A stretch of DNA of 45,864 nt from Gluconobacter sphaericus NBRC 12467 (lineage in GTDB: Bacteria; Pseudomonadota; Alphaproteobacteria; Acetobacterales; Acetobacteraceae), in the NCBI RefSeq assembly GCF_006539125.1, contig NZ_BJMK01000017.1, forward strand, positions 1 through 45,864, given 5' to 3'. Below the pieces are notes generated by a model. That model saw nothing but the letters and a program-made list of their open reading frames with translations. It was not told where the DNA came from and made no database searches. Made by a program: the position numbers and the translations under genes. Below, in pieces: positions 33,384-43,039 of this stretch (the stretch's first letter is position 1; each line of letters starts with the position of its first letter).

Positions 33384-36020
33384 ATGCGCCGTCTTCTGGT
33401 CCTCACAACGTTGCTTGCAGGCCTGCCCCTCGCACTCCCGGCCCATGCTGAAGGCACGTTTTCCTTCGCCACAACACCGGGTCAGCTTCCCAAAACCGTC
33501 GTGCCGACGGACTACATCATCGACCTGACAACCGACATGGATCATCTGACGCTTCAGGGCGACGAGATCATCCGGATTGAAGTGCAGAGCCCGACTGCGG
33601 ATATCACGCTCAATCAGGCCGGCCTCAAACTGGCCAGTGCCCTTCTGGACAACTCACAGAAGGCCGAGATCCGTCAGGATGATGCCGCCGAAACCGTCAC
33701 TCTGCACTTCCCGGCTCCGGTTCCGGCCGGCGTCCACACGCTGGCCATCAAGTATTCCGGCCCCATCCTGAAAACGCCAAACGGCATCTATGTTGACGAC
33801 TACACCGACCCGGCAGGCAAGCCAAAGCGGATGCTCGTCACGCAGTTCGAAGTCGCCGACGCACGCCGGATGTTCCCGGGCTGGGACGAACCTGCCTTCA
33901 AGGCGACCTATCAGCTCAACGTCACGTTGCCGTTCGACTATGCCGCCGTGAGCAACATGCCGATCATCGGCACGACGCAACAGGACGAAAAGACCAAGCG
34001 CGTCTCCTTCAGCCCCACCCCACGCATGTCGAGCTACCTGCTCGCACTGGTGGCAGGTGATATGGCATCTGTCGACGGCAAGGCGGACGGAACCCCCCTG
34101 CGCGTTTTTGCCCCTACCGGTCTTGAACAGCAGGGCACTTACGCACTTGGGGCCGCCGAAAAAATCCTGCCCTATTACAACGACTATTTCGGAATTAAGT
34201 ATCCACTGCCGAAAATGGACATGCTCGCCATCCCCGGAAACTATCAGGCCGGCGCGATGGAGAACTGGGGGGCGCTGACTTATATCGACAACGTCCTGCT
34301 GTTTGATCCGAAGAACAGCACACCCCGCACCCGCGAACTGATCTATGAAGTTGTCGCACATGAAATGGCACATCAGTGGTCGGGTGATCTGGTGACCATG
34401 GGCTGGTGGGACAATATCTGGCTGAACGAAGGCTTTGCCTCCTGGATGGAAATCAAGGCGACCGACAAGATGAACCCGGAGTGGGACATCTGGCCGCGTC
34501 AGCACGAGACCCGCGAAGCCACGATGGCAACGGACGCCCTGTCCACGACCCATCCGATCCAGCAGGTCATCCACAATGTGAGCGAAGCCAATTCCGCATT
34601 TGACGGCATCAGCTACGGTAAGGGCGAACTGGTCATCCGTATGATGGAAGGCTGGCTTGGCGAAGACCATTTCCGTGATGGTATGCGCGCCTACATGAAA
34701 GCCCATGCTTTCGGCAATGCGACCAGTCAGGATCTGTGGAACGCGCTCTCCACCACGTCCGGACAGGATGTCGGCAAGGTCGCCCGCAGCTTCACCGAAC
34801 AGCCCGGTATTCCACAGGTCAATGTCGCCGCCGTCTGCAAGAACGGCCAGACGACCTACACCCTGACGCAGAGCCGCTTTACGATCCATGACCCGAATGC
34901 AAAGGCTCTGACCTGGAACATTCCGGTTGTCGCCGGCGGCCCCGGTCTTACGACCAAGAAGCTGGTACTTGGTGCAGAACCCGCTACCTTCACCCTGCCC
35001 CGCTGCAATGCGCCCCTCAAGCTCGATCTGGGCGAAAGCGGATATTACCGCGTGCATTATGACGATGTGGCCTTCGCCCCGATCGCCGCATCGATCTCAA
35101 AATTTACTCCCGTGGATCGTGCCAACATTCTTGGTGACCAGTTCGCGCAATTCCGGGCCGGGCATGGCGCGCTATCCTCATATTTTGACCTCGTAGACCG
35201 CCTGACCGCCGCTCATGAGACCGACATTGCCACGCTTGAGGAAATCATCAGCAAGCTGGAAACACTCGATTTCTATGAAATCGGCAGCCCGGATCGCCCT
35301 GCGTTCCAGGCCTATGCCCGCAGCCGCCTTGCCCCGGTCCTGAAGCGTCTGGGCTGGGACCAGAAACCGCATGAGAGCGTTCTGGACACGATGCTGCGCC
35401 CATCCGTTATCTCGGCACTCGGCACCTTCAATGATCCGGCCGTACTGGCCGAAGCCAAACGCCGTTTTGCAATCTGGCTGAAGAACCCGGCCTCCCTGCG
35501 TCCCGATCTGGTCGGTACGGTCTCGGCCCTTGCGATGAAACATGCCGATGCCGCGACCTGGGAGATTATGGCCAAGAAAGTTCGCGATACGCAGGCGACC
35601 GAACTCAAGCTCCGCCTCTTCCAGGCCATCGCCAATGCTTCCGACCCGGACCTGATCCGTCGCAATGTGGAACTAGCCTATAGCGGCGCCATTCCGAACG
35701 GCCGTATTTCCATGGCACTGTCGTCCATCGCCTCTGCCAGCGAAAATCTGGATCTTGTCTGGAAACTCGTACGTCAGCATGAGGCCGAGATCCGCACACA
35801 TCTTGCGCCCTGGTCACAGGACGGGTTCCTGCCCGCCATTGCCGCCCATTCCAATAACCCGGACATTCTGGCCGAACTTCAAAAAGACCCGTCTTCCACA
35901 AAGACAACCGGTGCGAAAATCGCCACGGCCCATGCGGTCAATGCCGTTTCAGCCCGCAAAGAAGCCGTTCAGGCGGCCCAGAGCCAGATCCACGACTGGC
36001 TCGCCACTCGCACCCACTAA
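33384..36020 (+). CDS. Exported M1-family aminopeptidase
   Basis: 878 residues. Signal peptide MRRLLVLTTLLAGLPLALPA with cleavage after AHA (residue 22). The exopeptidase motif GAMEN is at 290-294 and the zinc motif HEMAH at 326-330 with the third ligand Glu 349 (LNEG), exactly the M1 spacing. The C-terminal ERAP1-like helical domain covers the last ~330 residues. It would remove N-terminal residues from peptides in the periplasm. AAGGAA ten bases upstream supports the ATG. A 9-bp hairpin follows the stop. Confidence 0.93.
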   Translation: MRRLLVLTTLLAGLPLALPAHAEGTFSFATTPGQLPKTVVPTDYIIDLTTDMDHLTLQGDEIIRIEVQSPTADITLNQAGLKLASALLDNSQKAEIRQDDAAETVTLHFPAPVPAGVHTLAIKYSGPILKTPNGIYVDDYTDPAGKPKRMLVTQFEVADARRMFPGWDEPAFKATYQLNVTLPFDYAAVSNMPIIGTTQQDEKTKRVSFSPTPRMSSYLLALVAGDMASVDGKADGTPLRVFAPTGLEQQGTYALGAAEKILPYYNDYFGIKYPLPKMDMLAIPGNYQAGAMENWGALTYIDNVLLFDPKNSTPRTRELIYEVVAHEMAHQWSGDLVTMGWWDNIWLNEGFASWMEIKATDKMNPEWDIWPRQHETREATMATDALSTTHPIQQVIHNVSEANSAFDGISYGKGELVIRMMEGWLGEDHFRDGMRAYMKAHAFGNATSQDLWNALSTTSGQDVGKVARSFTEQPGIPQVNVAAVCKNGQTTYTLTQSRFTIHDPNAKALTWNIPVVAGGPGLTTKKLVLGAEPATFTLPRCNAPLKLDLGESGYYRVHYDDVAFAPIAASISKFTPVDRANILGDQFAQFRAGHGALSSYFDLVDRLTAAHETDIATLEEIISKLETLDFYEIGSPDRPAFQAYARSRLAPVLKRLGWDQKPHESVLDTMLRPSVISALGTFNDPAVLAEAKRRFAIWLKNPASLRPDLVGTVSALAMKHADAATWEIMAKKVRDTQATELKLRLFQAIANASDPDLIRRNVELAYSGAIPNGRISMALSSIASASENLDLVWKLVRQHEAEIRTHLAPWSQDGFLPAIAAHSNNPDILAELQKDPSSTKTTGAKIATAHAVNAVSARKEAVQAAQSQIHDWLATRTH

Positions 36021-36028
36021 CACTCCAA

Positions 36029-36051
36029 CGAGGCGGAAAAGATCCGCCTCG
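36029..36051 (+). terminator. 9-bp hairpin after the M1 aminopeptidase gene
   Basis: CGAGGCGGA (36029-36037) and TCCGCCTCG (36043-36051) pair perfectly around AAAGA, 8 bases after the stop. The tail TCCCTGTCC is not a T-run, so it may act as a weak terminator or mRNA end. Confidence 0.5.
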
Positions 36052-36124
36052 TCCCTGTCCGGAGCGGTAAAACTGCTATAGACGTGGCTCTCCTGTTTTA
36101 CCCGCCACCGGACCATCCTAACCC

Positions 36125-37765
36125 ATGCTTCAGATCGAAAACCTTGTCTTCAACGCCTGGGGACGACAGTTCTTCAATCGTGCAAGCGCCAACCTGCCCA
36201 ACCCGTCCAAGGTGTCTCTGGTCGGTCGGAACGGCGTCGGGAAGTCCACGCTTTTCAAACTGATCAAGGGCGAGCTTCAGCCGGATTCCGGTGAGATCGT
36301 CATCCCCCGCGCCGCCCGTGTGGCAACCGTGGATCAGGAACACCCCGCCACTCCCATCAGCCTGATCGACACAATCCTCGCAGCCGATACCGAACGCGCT
36401 GCCCTCATGGCCGAGCTGGAGACCGCCGATCCGGAGCGAATGGGCGATATCTGGATGCGCCTGATCGAAATCGACGCCGACAGCGCCCCCTCCCGCGCCG
36501 CAGAAATTCTTAATGGTCTGGGCTTCTCCACGGCCGACCTCGATCGCCCGATGGCTGAGTTCTCCGGCGGCTGGCGCATGCGTGTGGCCCTTGCGGCCGC
36601 ACTGTTTGCAGAGCCTGACCTGCTACTGCTCGATGAGCCGACGAACTATCTCGATCTCGAAGGCGCCCTGTGGCTGGAAGCGCGCCTCGCCCGCTATCCC
36701 CATTCCGCGCTCATCATCAGCCATGACCGCGAACTGCTAAATAATTCCGTCGATTTCACACTGCACGTCACGGAAGGGAAGCTGGAACTTTATACAGGCG
36801 GCTATGACGATTTCGAGCGTCAGCGCGCCGAGAAGATTCGCCTGCAAAGCGCCACACGCGCCAAGCAGGAAGCCGAGCGCGCCCATCTGCAGTCTTTCGT
36901 GGACCGCTTCAAAGCCTCGGCCGCCAAAGCCGCCCAGGCCCAGAGCCGCGTCAAGCGCCTTGCAAAATTGACACCGATCGAGACCACGATCGAGGCTTCG
37001 GTCTCGCCATTCCTGCTCCCCTCACCGGCCCGCCCCCTCGCCCCGCCCCTGATCCGGCTGGAAAACGTCGAGGTCGGCTATGGCGATGATCCGGCCATCC
37101 TGCGTGATCTGAACCTCAGGCTCGACGTGGATGACCGTATCGGTCTGCTCGGCGTTAACGGCGCCGGTAAGTCCACCTTCGCGAAAATGATCGCAGGTGC
37201 CCTTGAAGTCCGCTCCGGCGAAGTCTCGCGCTCTCCCCGCATTGAGGTTGGCTGGTTCCACCAGCACCAGATCGAGGCGCTCGATCCCGAGCAGACCCCA
37301 CTCGACATCATGCGCGAAGCCCGTCCGACAGACAGCGATCAGTCACATCGCTCCCGTCTGGCACAGTTTGGCATCCATTTCGAAAAACAGGGCACCAAGG
37401 TCGAGGCCCTATCCGGTGGCGAGCGCGCGCGTCTGCTCCTGAATATGGTCGCCATGGCTGCCCCGCATCTGCTGATACTCGACGAACCAACCAACCATCT
37501 GGACATCGACAGCCGCCGCGCCCTGCTGGACGCCCTGAACAGTTACGAAGGCGCGGTCATTCTCATCACTCATGACCGTTCGCTGATGGAACTGGTCGCA
37601 GACCGTCTCTGGCTCGCCGCAGACAACCAGATCGTTCCCTTCGACGGCGATATGGACGATTACGCCCGCTTCGTGATCGACCGTGCAAAGGGCGGAACAT
37701 CCGCCCCATCCCAGAGCGCGGCAAAGGAGAAGCGTTCCAAGGGTAAGAAAAAGAAGGCCAAATAA
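36125..37765 (+). CDS. ABC-F family ATPase (YheS/Uup-like), translation factor type
   Basis: 546 residues with two nucleotide-binding domains in one chain and no membrane spans. The first has GRNGVGKST (residues ~36-44), FSGGWRMRVALAAAL and LLLDEPTNYLDLE. The second has GVNGAGKST, LSGGERARLLLNM and LILDEPTNHLDID. Between them is the charged helical linker (EKIRLQSATRAKQEAERAHL) that ABC-F proteins insert at the ribosomal E-site. The C-terminus is a short Lys-rich tail (EKRSKGKKKKAK). It probably acts on ribosomes or rRNA-bound translation complexes, not in transport. Confidence 0.92.
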   Translation: MLQIENLVFNAWGRQFFNRASANLPNPSKVSLVGRNGVGKSTLFKLIKGELQPDSGEIVIPRAARVATVDQEHPATPISLIDTILAADTERAALMAELETADPERMGDIWMRLIEIDADSAPSRAAEILNGLGFSTADLDRPMAEFSGGWRMRVALAAALFAEPDLLLLDEPTNYLDLEGALWLEARLARYPHSALIISHDRELLNNSVDFTLHVTEGKLELYTGGYDDFERQRAEKIRLQSATRAKQEAERAHLQSFVDRFKASAAKAAQAQSRVKRLAKLTPIETTIEASVSPFLLPSPARPLAPPLIRLENVEVGYGDDPAILRDLNLRLDVDDRIGLLGVNGAGKSTFAKMIAGALEVRSGEVSRSPRIEVGWFHQHQIEALDPEQTPLDIMREARPTDSDQSHRSRLAQFGIHFEKQGTKVEALSGGERARLLLNMVAMAAPHLLILDEPTNHLDIDSRRALLDALNSYEGAVILITHDRSLMELVADRLWLAADNQIVPFDGDMDDYARFVIDRAKGGTSAPSQSAAKEKRSKGKKKKAK

Positions 37766-37786
37766 GAAAATACGAAAATCATTATT

Positions 37787-37817
37787 GAGGAGGGCCGCCC
37801 TTGAATTACCCCTCCTC
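37787..37817 (+). terminator. Hairpin downstream of the ABC-F gene
   Basis: GAGGAGGG (37787-37794) and CCCTCCTC (37810-37817) pair perfectly with a 15-base loop, 22 bases past the stop. A second small stem CCACG/CGTGG (37878-37890) followed by TAAGATTTTATT lies further on. Confidence 0.45.
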
Positions 37818-37982
37818 GATATCCTGACTCCAATATAAAAATTGTTAAATATCCACGACAGAATAGCAAATACACCCCCACGAAACGTGGTAAGATTTTA
37901 TTCTAATCCATAAATAATGTGTAATTTTCGTTATTTTTGAGATATGTCAATTTCCAAACTTCCGTGAACGCGTAAGTCTCTC

Positions 37983-38015
37983 CTGACGGGGAATGCCCAT
38001 CGGCATGGCGGTCAG
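37983..38015 (+). promoter_or_regulatory. Nested stem-loop in the porin leader
   Basis: CTGAC (37983-37987) pairs with GTCAG (38011-38015) and, inside, ATGCC (37993-37997) pairs with GGCAT (38002-38006). It sits 45 bases before the porin start in an otherwise AT-rich 294-base gap that holds no gene. It may be a structured 5' leader. Confidence 0.35.
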
Positions 38016-38059
38016 GTAACTGATGGAATTCCTTGGACGGATTTTAGGAAGGGAAAAGT

Positions 38060-39988
38060 GTGTCTCCTCTCGGTGGCCTGAAAATCACGGGAAATGACTT
38101 GCCCAAACGGTACAGACTTCTCCTGGGCGCTGTCTTCTTCATTGGCTCCCCCCTTCCTGCCTTTGCCCAGAGCGCCGACGACCAGGAACTGGCCGCGATC
38201 AAAGCAGAGATGCGCATGCTCGAAGGTCGCCTTCAGGCCATCGAGCAACGTCGTCATGCAGGATCGGCCTCCCATGCAGCCCGCCCGAACGCCCCGAAAA
38301 TGTCCGTCGCACGTAGGGTGCCAATAAAGAGCGAGATCCCCAAAATCGAAACCGCCCGCGCGACAACATCGCCGTCTTCTCCGGCCAGCAGCTTTCCCCG
38401 CCCCGGCACCGGGATCATGCCGGTTTCAACATCAGGCTTCGCCCCGGACAGCGTCACGACAGGCGCTGCAACGTTCCCTTCAACCCCAAACGTTACGCCA
38501 ACCCACCAGACACCGCCACCGCTGTTCCAGTGGCTAGGCAATCAGCACAATGAAGCACACCGGACATCCATCGACCTGACATCGTCCAGCCCGCTCGCCA
38601 TTACGCAGACGGAAGTGGATCATCTTCCACCGGTCTTCCAGATTGGCAATCTGACGGTCAGGCTGGGCGGGTTCATCGATTTCTCCAATATCTGGAGAAG
38701 TTCAAACATGACCAGTGGCCCTGCGACGGCATGGAACAATTTCCCGTATGCCAACAGTCCTAATCACGGACTGAGCGAGGAACGCTTTTCGGCACAGCTT
38801 TCGCGTTTCTCCACCCTTCTGGAAGCTAACCCAACCAAGTCCGTGCGTCTTCAAGCTTATATTGAAAGCGATTTCGGCGGCTCTGGCGGGACGACCAACA
38901 GTGTGCAGGTCAACGGTTATACCCCCCGGCTGCGACAGGGATATTTCACGTTCACACAGAAAGACTGGGGGCTGCACGTCCTCATGGGCCAAGCCTGGAG
39001 CCTGACAACGAATTATGCCAAGGGTGTCATTCCCCGTCAGGAACAGCTCCCGGCAGTGACGGATAACAACCAGATCCCGGGCATTACCTTTACCCGTGTC
39101 CCACAGATCCGGATCGCCAAGGACTGGGACAAGAAATACTGGATCGCGCTATCGATCGAGGACCCACAGGCGACGGTCGGTTTCTCCGATACACTCAGCT
39201 CCGGAGGAACCCTCCCGGCCAGTTATGGGCGTCTGGCCGGGCCGCGGGTCTATTACGCCAATAGCGGCGGCGTTCTGCTGAACCCGAACACGCAGTACAC
39301 ATACAATCCAGCTCCCGACATCGTCCTCAAGACGGCGGTTGATACGTCATTCGGGCATTACGAGGTCTTCGGCCTTGCCCGCTGGTTCCGTGGACTGGTT
39401 CAGCCAGCTGGCGAGAACCATACTCACAAAAGCACGCAGTTCGGCGGTGGTGTGGGGGCAGGCATGACCGTTCCGCTTGGAACGGACAAGCTTCAGCTGA
39501 CCGGAAACGTACTCGCTGGTCAGGGTATCGGGCGTTACGGACCCAGCCTCATTCCCGATACGACCTTCGACAGCAACGGTAATCTCACTCCGATCCCGGA
39601 AATCATGGGGGCGCTCGGGCTGGTTGGACATCCAGCACGCTCCGTACTGCTTTATACCTATGGCGGTGTGGAGAGCGCGGGACGTCGCACCTATCTGGGT
39701 GCCGATGGCATCCAGCATGGCTATGGCGCGACAGACCTGAACCTGTCCGGCTGTGAATACGAATTCGGAACGTGCTCCGCCCAGACGAGAACGCTGGCTT
39801 CCCTGACGACGGGCGGCTGGTGGCACTTTATGGACGGGCATTACGGCAGTGTCATGGGTGGGCTTCAGTACACCTATATCCGGAAGTTTGCCTTCAAGGG
39901 TAATGACGGCGCGGACCATGCCGTCGACCCTACGACTTACGGACACACGGTGTATGTGACCTTCCGTTACTACCCCTTCCAGCAATAA
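38060..39988 (+). CDS. Large outer-membrane porin, DcaP-like
   Basis: 642 residues from GTG at 38060, with AGGAAGGG six bases upstream. After the signal peptide (ending AFA-QS near residue 35) comes a coiled-coil stretch (DDQELAAIKAEMRMLEGRLQ), as in trimeric DcaP-type porins, then a Pro/Thr/Ser-rich segment to about residue 160. A long beta barrel begins at GNLTVRLGGFIDFSNIW and ends in alternating aromatic residues (VYVTFRYYPFQQ). It probably admits small acids or sugars through the outer membrane. The MFS transporter gene that follows may take up the same compounds, which is inference. Confidence 0.78.
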   Translation: MSPLGGLKITGNDLPKRYRLLLGAVFFIGSPLPAFAQSADDQELAAIKAEMRMLEGRLQAIEQRRHAGSASHAARPNAPKMSVARRVPIKSEIPKIETARATTSPSSPASSFPRPGTGIMPVSTSGFAPDSVTTGAATFPSTPNVTPTHQTPPPLFQWLGNQHNEAHRTSIDLTSSSPLAITQTEVDHLPPVFQIGNLTVRLGGFIDFSNIWRSSNMTSGPATAWNNFPYANSPNHGLSEERFSAQLSRFSTLLEANPTKSVRLQAYIESDFGGSGGTTNSVQVNGYTPRLRQGYFTFTQKDWGLHVLMGQAWSLTTNYAKGVIPRQEQLPAVTDNNQIPGITFTRVPQIRIAKDWDKKYWIALSIEDPQATVGFSDTLSSGGTLPASYGRLAGPRVYYANSGGVLLNPNTQYTYNPAPDIVLKTAVDTSFGHYEVFGLARWFRGLVQPAGENHTHKSTQFGGGVGAGMTVPLGTDKLQLTGNVLAGQGIGRYGPSLIPDTTFDSNGNLTPIPEIMGALGLVGHPARSVLLYTYGGVESAGRRTYLGADGIQHGYGATDLNLSGCEYEFGTCSAQTRTLASLTTGGWWHFMDGHYGSVMGGLQYTYIRKFAFKGNDGADHAVDPTTYGHTVYVTFRYYPFQQ

Positions 39989-40117
39989 CACCTGGTGAAA
40001 TATTCACATTACCTGACAAGCATTTCCAATCGTAAACAGAATTTTTTCAATAATTCCGCGCCCTCACAATCATGGTTTCCGGTCTGACAGGCCAACTATG
40101 ACACTCTGGAGAATTTT

Positions 40118-41410
40118 ATGTCTGGCACAACAACTCAGGCGCCGCCCAAGCCTCTGAATCCGTCCCCGACGCAACCGCAGAAACTTCAGCCGCTCTATGT
40201 GCTGTCGTGGTTTCTATGCGCGCTGTTTTATTTCTATCAGTATGCCATTCGTTCCGCCCCCGGCATCATGCAGGATGAGCTGACACGAGCCTGGGGCAAC
40301 AGTCATCTCGGTCTGATGATTGCGTCCTATTACATCGTCTACGCGCTAATGGCCCTTGCCGTGGGCGTGCTACTGGACCGCTATGGCGCCCATGCCATCA
40401 TGCCAATGTTCATTGCCATCACGGGCGTGGGTTGCCTGATCTTCGGCCAGGGTAGCCTCGTTGCCGGTATTGGTGGTTACATCATTCAGGGTATCGGCGC
40501 TATTTGCGCGTTCGTCGGCGCGTCCTACGTTGCCGCGCGTTATCTTCCGGCTCGGACTCTGGCGCTTTTTGTTGGTCTGACGCAATGCATGGGCATGGCC
40601 GGGGCTGCCTTTGGCTCCAAGCCAACGCGCATCCTGATCGATCCGCATGGGTCGTTCCATATTCCCTGGCAGTCCGTCTGGTTGGGATTTGGTGTCATCG
40701 GACTCCTGCTAGCCGTGGCAATCTTTTTTGTCATGCCGCGCGATACGGGTGACAGTGCCCAGCACCATGGCGATTTTTCGATGGCCAACCTGCTGCGTCC
40801 TTTCAAGATCATCTTCTCCAATCCGCAGAGCTGGATTGCCGGCCTTGCTGGCGGCCTGCTCTTCGTACCGACCACGATCGGCGCTCTGGGCTGGGGTGCA
40901 CTGATGCTGAGCAAGGGCGAGCACACCACGATGGGCTTTGCGGCCACGGATGTCTCGATGGTTCCCATCGGCTGGGTAATCGGCTGCCCGCTTCTGGGCT
41001 GGATTTCCGACAAGATCGGCCGTCGCAAGCCCGTCCTGATCGGCGGTGCTCTGGTTCTGCTGGCAGCGTCGCTCTGCGCACTTTACGTACCGGTCGGCGT
41101 TATGCCGCATTACTCCGTGGCGCTGATCATGGGTATTGCGTCCGGTGCGGCCATGATCCCATTCTCCTCAATGAAGGAAGTCAATCCGCCCGAGGTCAAG
41201 GGAACGGCTGCCGGCGTCATGAACTTCCTCGTGTTCGGAACGACAGGCATCATGTCGCCGCTCGTTTCCACCCTGATGGGCAAGGATGCGCCGGAGACGA
41301 TGGAACAGTTCCATACCGCCTTCCTGCCACTGGTCATCGGTATCGGAATAGCCATCTTGCTTGGCTTCCTACTCAAGGAAACCGGATGGAAAGTCCGCAA
41401 GACGTCCTGA
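40118..41410 (+). CDS. MFS transporter
   Basis: 430 residues with 12 predicted spans. The loop 2-3 motif appears as GVLLDRYGAHAIMPMFI and the loop 8-9 copy as GWISDKIGRRKPVLIGGAL. The N-terminal ~25 residues are Pro/Gln-rich and cytosolic. The pattern YQYAIRSAPGIM in the first span occurs in anion/organic-acid and related symporters, but the substrate is not clear. GGAG is eight bases before the ATG. It ends in a strong bidirectional terminator. Confidence 0.85.
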   Translation: MSGTTTQAPPKPLNPSPTQPQKLQPLYVLSWFLCALFYFYQYAIRSAPGIMQDELTRAWGNSHLGLMIASYYIVYALMALAVGVLLDRYGAHAIMPMFIAITGVGCLIFGQGSLVAGIGGYIIQGIGAICAFVGASYVAARYLPARTLALFVGLTQCMGMAGAAFGSKPTRILIDPHGSFHIPWQSVWLGFGVIGLLLAVAIFFVMPRDTGDSAQHHGDFSMANLLRPFKIIFSNPQSWIAGLAGGLLFVPTTIGALGWGALMLSKGEHTTMGFAATDVSMVPIGWVIGCPLLGWISDKIGRRKPVLIGGALVLLAASLCALYVPVGVMPHYSVALIMGIASGAAMIPFSSMKEVNPPEVKGTAAGVMNFLVFGTTGIMSPLVSTLMGKDAPETMEQFHTAFLPLVIGIGIAILLGFLLKETGWKVRKTS

Positions 41411-41426
41411 TTTTTCCGGACAGTGT

Positions 41427-41460
41427 AAAAAAACGGCTCACTCTCGTGGGCCGTTTTTTT
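41427..41460. terminator. Strong bidirectional terminator between MFS and YceI genes
   Basis: Seven A's, stem ACGGCTCAC paired with GTGGGCCGT (one G-U pair) around TCTC, then eight T's. It is symmetrical and serves both convergent genes. Confidence 0.92.
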
Positions 41461-41468
41461 TAAGCGCG

Positions 41469-42080
41469 TTATTTCGCGGCAGTCTTCTCAAACGCCCCGG
41501 CAATCGTCAGCTTCACGTCGTCACCGACATAGGGGACATATTTCTTTACGCCAAAATCACTGCGATGGATTGTCGCTTCAGCCTGAAAACCGACTGTATA
41601 TGCCTTGTCCATCGGGTTAATGCCGGCACCTACGAAATGGACATGCAGGACCTCCGGATGGGTGACACCATGAAGCGTCAGGTTGCCAGTCACCAGGGCC
41701 TCATCCTTGCTCGTGCGGCGGACCTGCGTAGAGACGAAGGTCGCATCCGGATATTTCGCAACATCGAACCATTCACTGTTCTTAAGTTCGCCTGTCAGAA
41801 CTGCGCTGGTGGTTGAAATGCTGGAAACCGGGATGGTCACGTTCAGGTGCGAGGCGTCCGGATGGGTCGTATCAAGCTGAAGCGCGCCGGTGACGCCGGA
41901 GAACTGGCCGGAATAATAGGTGAAGCCGAAATGCAGCACGGAGAAACCGATCTGCGTATGGCTGGTCTCGACAGTATAGGCGCCGGACTGCACATCCGCA
42001 GGGTTGGCGGCATAAGCTGTAGAAGACAGGATTGCGAGAGCGAACGCAGCACCTGCGCTTTTGAAAAAACGTGCTTTCAT
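41469..42080 (-). CDS. yceI: YceI-family periplasmic lipid-binding protein
   Basis: 203 residues. Signal peptide (KARFFKSAGAAFALAILSS, cleavage after AYA near 22). The lipocalin-like YceI fold is marked by YTVETSHTQIGFSVLHFGFT at the mature N-terminus, ATFVSTQVRRTSKDEALVTG in the middle and GFQAEATIHRSDFGVKKYVP near the C-terminus. Relatives bind polyisoprenoid or fatty amide molecules. The gene starts 38 bases after the dioxygenase gene on the same strand, so the two are probably co-transcribed. Confidence 0.9.
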   Translation of the reverse strand: MKARFFKSAGAAFALAILSSTAYAANPADVQSGAYTVETSHTQIGFSVLHFGFTYYSGQFSGVTGALQLDTTHPDASHLNVTIPVSSISTTSAVLTGELKNSEWFDVAKYPDATFVSTQVRRTSKDEALVTGNLTLHGVTHPEVLHVHFVGAGINPMDKAYTVGFQAEATIHRSDFGVKKYVPYVGDDVKLTIAGAFEKTAAK

Positions 42081-42118
42081 GATGTCATGATCTTTCTTGA
42101 TGAAGTGAGTTGAGGACA

Positions 42119-42934
42119 TCAGCCGAACCGAAAACCGGACAGGGCCTTCCCCATGACGATATCGCTATAATCGCGATAACCTGCATCGGTTCCCGCGGCT
42201 CCCGCAGCGAACATCAACGGCAGGAGATGTTCCGGCTGAGGGTGACACTCCCGCGCAAACGGGGCCTGCTCCCAATCCAGCAGGCTCTGTGTGCGACGAG
42301 CGGGCGGAGCCTCGACCGCCTGCTGAAGCCAGGTGTCGAACGCGACGGATCTGGCGTCGGATACGGCGCCGGAGCGCATAAGATAGCGCATGTTGTGATA
42401 AGTCATGCCCGTGCCCACGATCAGGATGTTTTCGTCCCGCAAAGGCGCCAGCATCTCTCCGAGCTTCAGAACACCTGCAGCATCCAGTGCCCCTGGCAAA
42501 GAAATCTCCACAACCGGAATATCCGCATCGGGAAATGCGAGCATGAAGGGAATGAAGACACCGTGATCCAGTCCCCGTGTGGCATTTTCCGTACAGGCCA
42601 TGCCGTTGTTACGCACGAGATCACGGATTTTCCCCGCGATGCTCGGGGCTCCGGGTACGGGATATTCAAGCTGATAGGTGTGAGGCGGAAAGCCGGAATA
42701 ATCATAGATCAGCGACGGATGGGCTGCTGATCCGACGACCATATCCGACGTCTCCCAATGGCCGGACATAACCACAATGGCATCCGGACGACGCGGCAGG
42801 GACGGCCCTACAGAACGGAGATAGGCTGCCATGTGATCCCATGTCGTCCCCCACTCCATAAAGAAGCACGGGCCACCTCCATGAGGCAGGAAAAGAGCGG
42901 GCTGCCGCATAGTATTCTGATCTTTCAGACTCAT
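42119..42934 (-). CDS. DODA-type extradiol dioxygenase (LigB/YgiD-like)
   Basis: 271 residues. The iron-binding residues typical of the class III extradiol fold are visible: H in FLPHGGGPCFF near residue 18, H in VVMSGHWET near 53, and H in GLDHGVFIPF near 115. The segment GTGMTYHNMR near 165 adds another conserved His. Relatives are DOPA 4,5-dioxygenase-like enzymes (YgiD) that open catechol-type rings. GGAGG nine bases before the ATG at 42934 decides the start over longer frames. It is divergent from a LysR gene and followed by yceI. Confidence 0.85.
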   Translation of the reverse strand: MSLKDQNTMRQPALFLPHGGGPCFFMEWGTTWDHMAAYLRSVGPSLPRRPDAIVVMSGHWETSDMVVGSAAHPSLIYDYSGFPPHTYQLEYPVPGAPSIAGKIRDLVRNNGMACTENATRGLDHGVFIPFMLAFPDADIPVVEISLPGALDAAGVLKLGEMLAPLRDENILIVGTGMTYHNMRYLMRSGAVSDARSVAFDTWLQQAVEAPPARRTQSLLDWEQAPFARECHPQPEHLLPLMFAAGAAGTDAGYRDYSDIVMGKALSGFRFG

Positions 42935-42998
42935 CGTAAGTACCTCCGTTCCTTGCGACGGGGCTGATCTTGCCACCCTCACCCAAAAAGAATAATTC

Positions 42999-43009
42999 CC
43001 TGATTCAGG
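42999..43009. promoter_or_regulatory. CCTGATTCAGG dyad in the dioxygenase/LysR divergent region
   Basis: A perfect 5+1+5 dyad, 31 bases before the LysR start and 65 bases before the dioxygenase start. It is a candidate operator for the LysR protein. Confidence 0.35.
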
Positions 43010-43039
43010 ATAGGATCTGATACCAGGAGTGTGAGGTAA

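Noticed and set aside
33654-35057. 467-codon minus-strand open frame opposite the M1 aminopeptidase
   Set aside because: The plus-strand frame has signal peptide, GAMEN and HEXXH motifs; the opposite frame has no domain features and is explained by GC-rich codon bias.
39347-39991. 214-codon minus-strand open frame opposite the porin
   Set aside because: Antisense shadow of a barrel-coding region; no start signals or domain.
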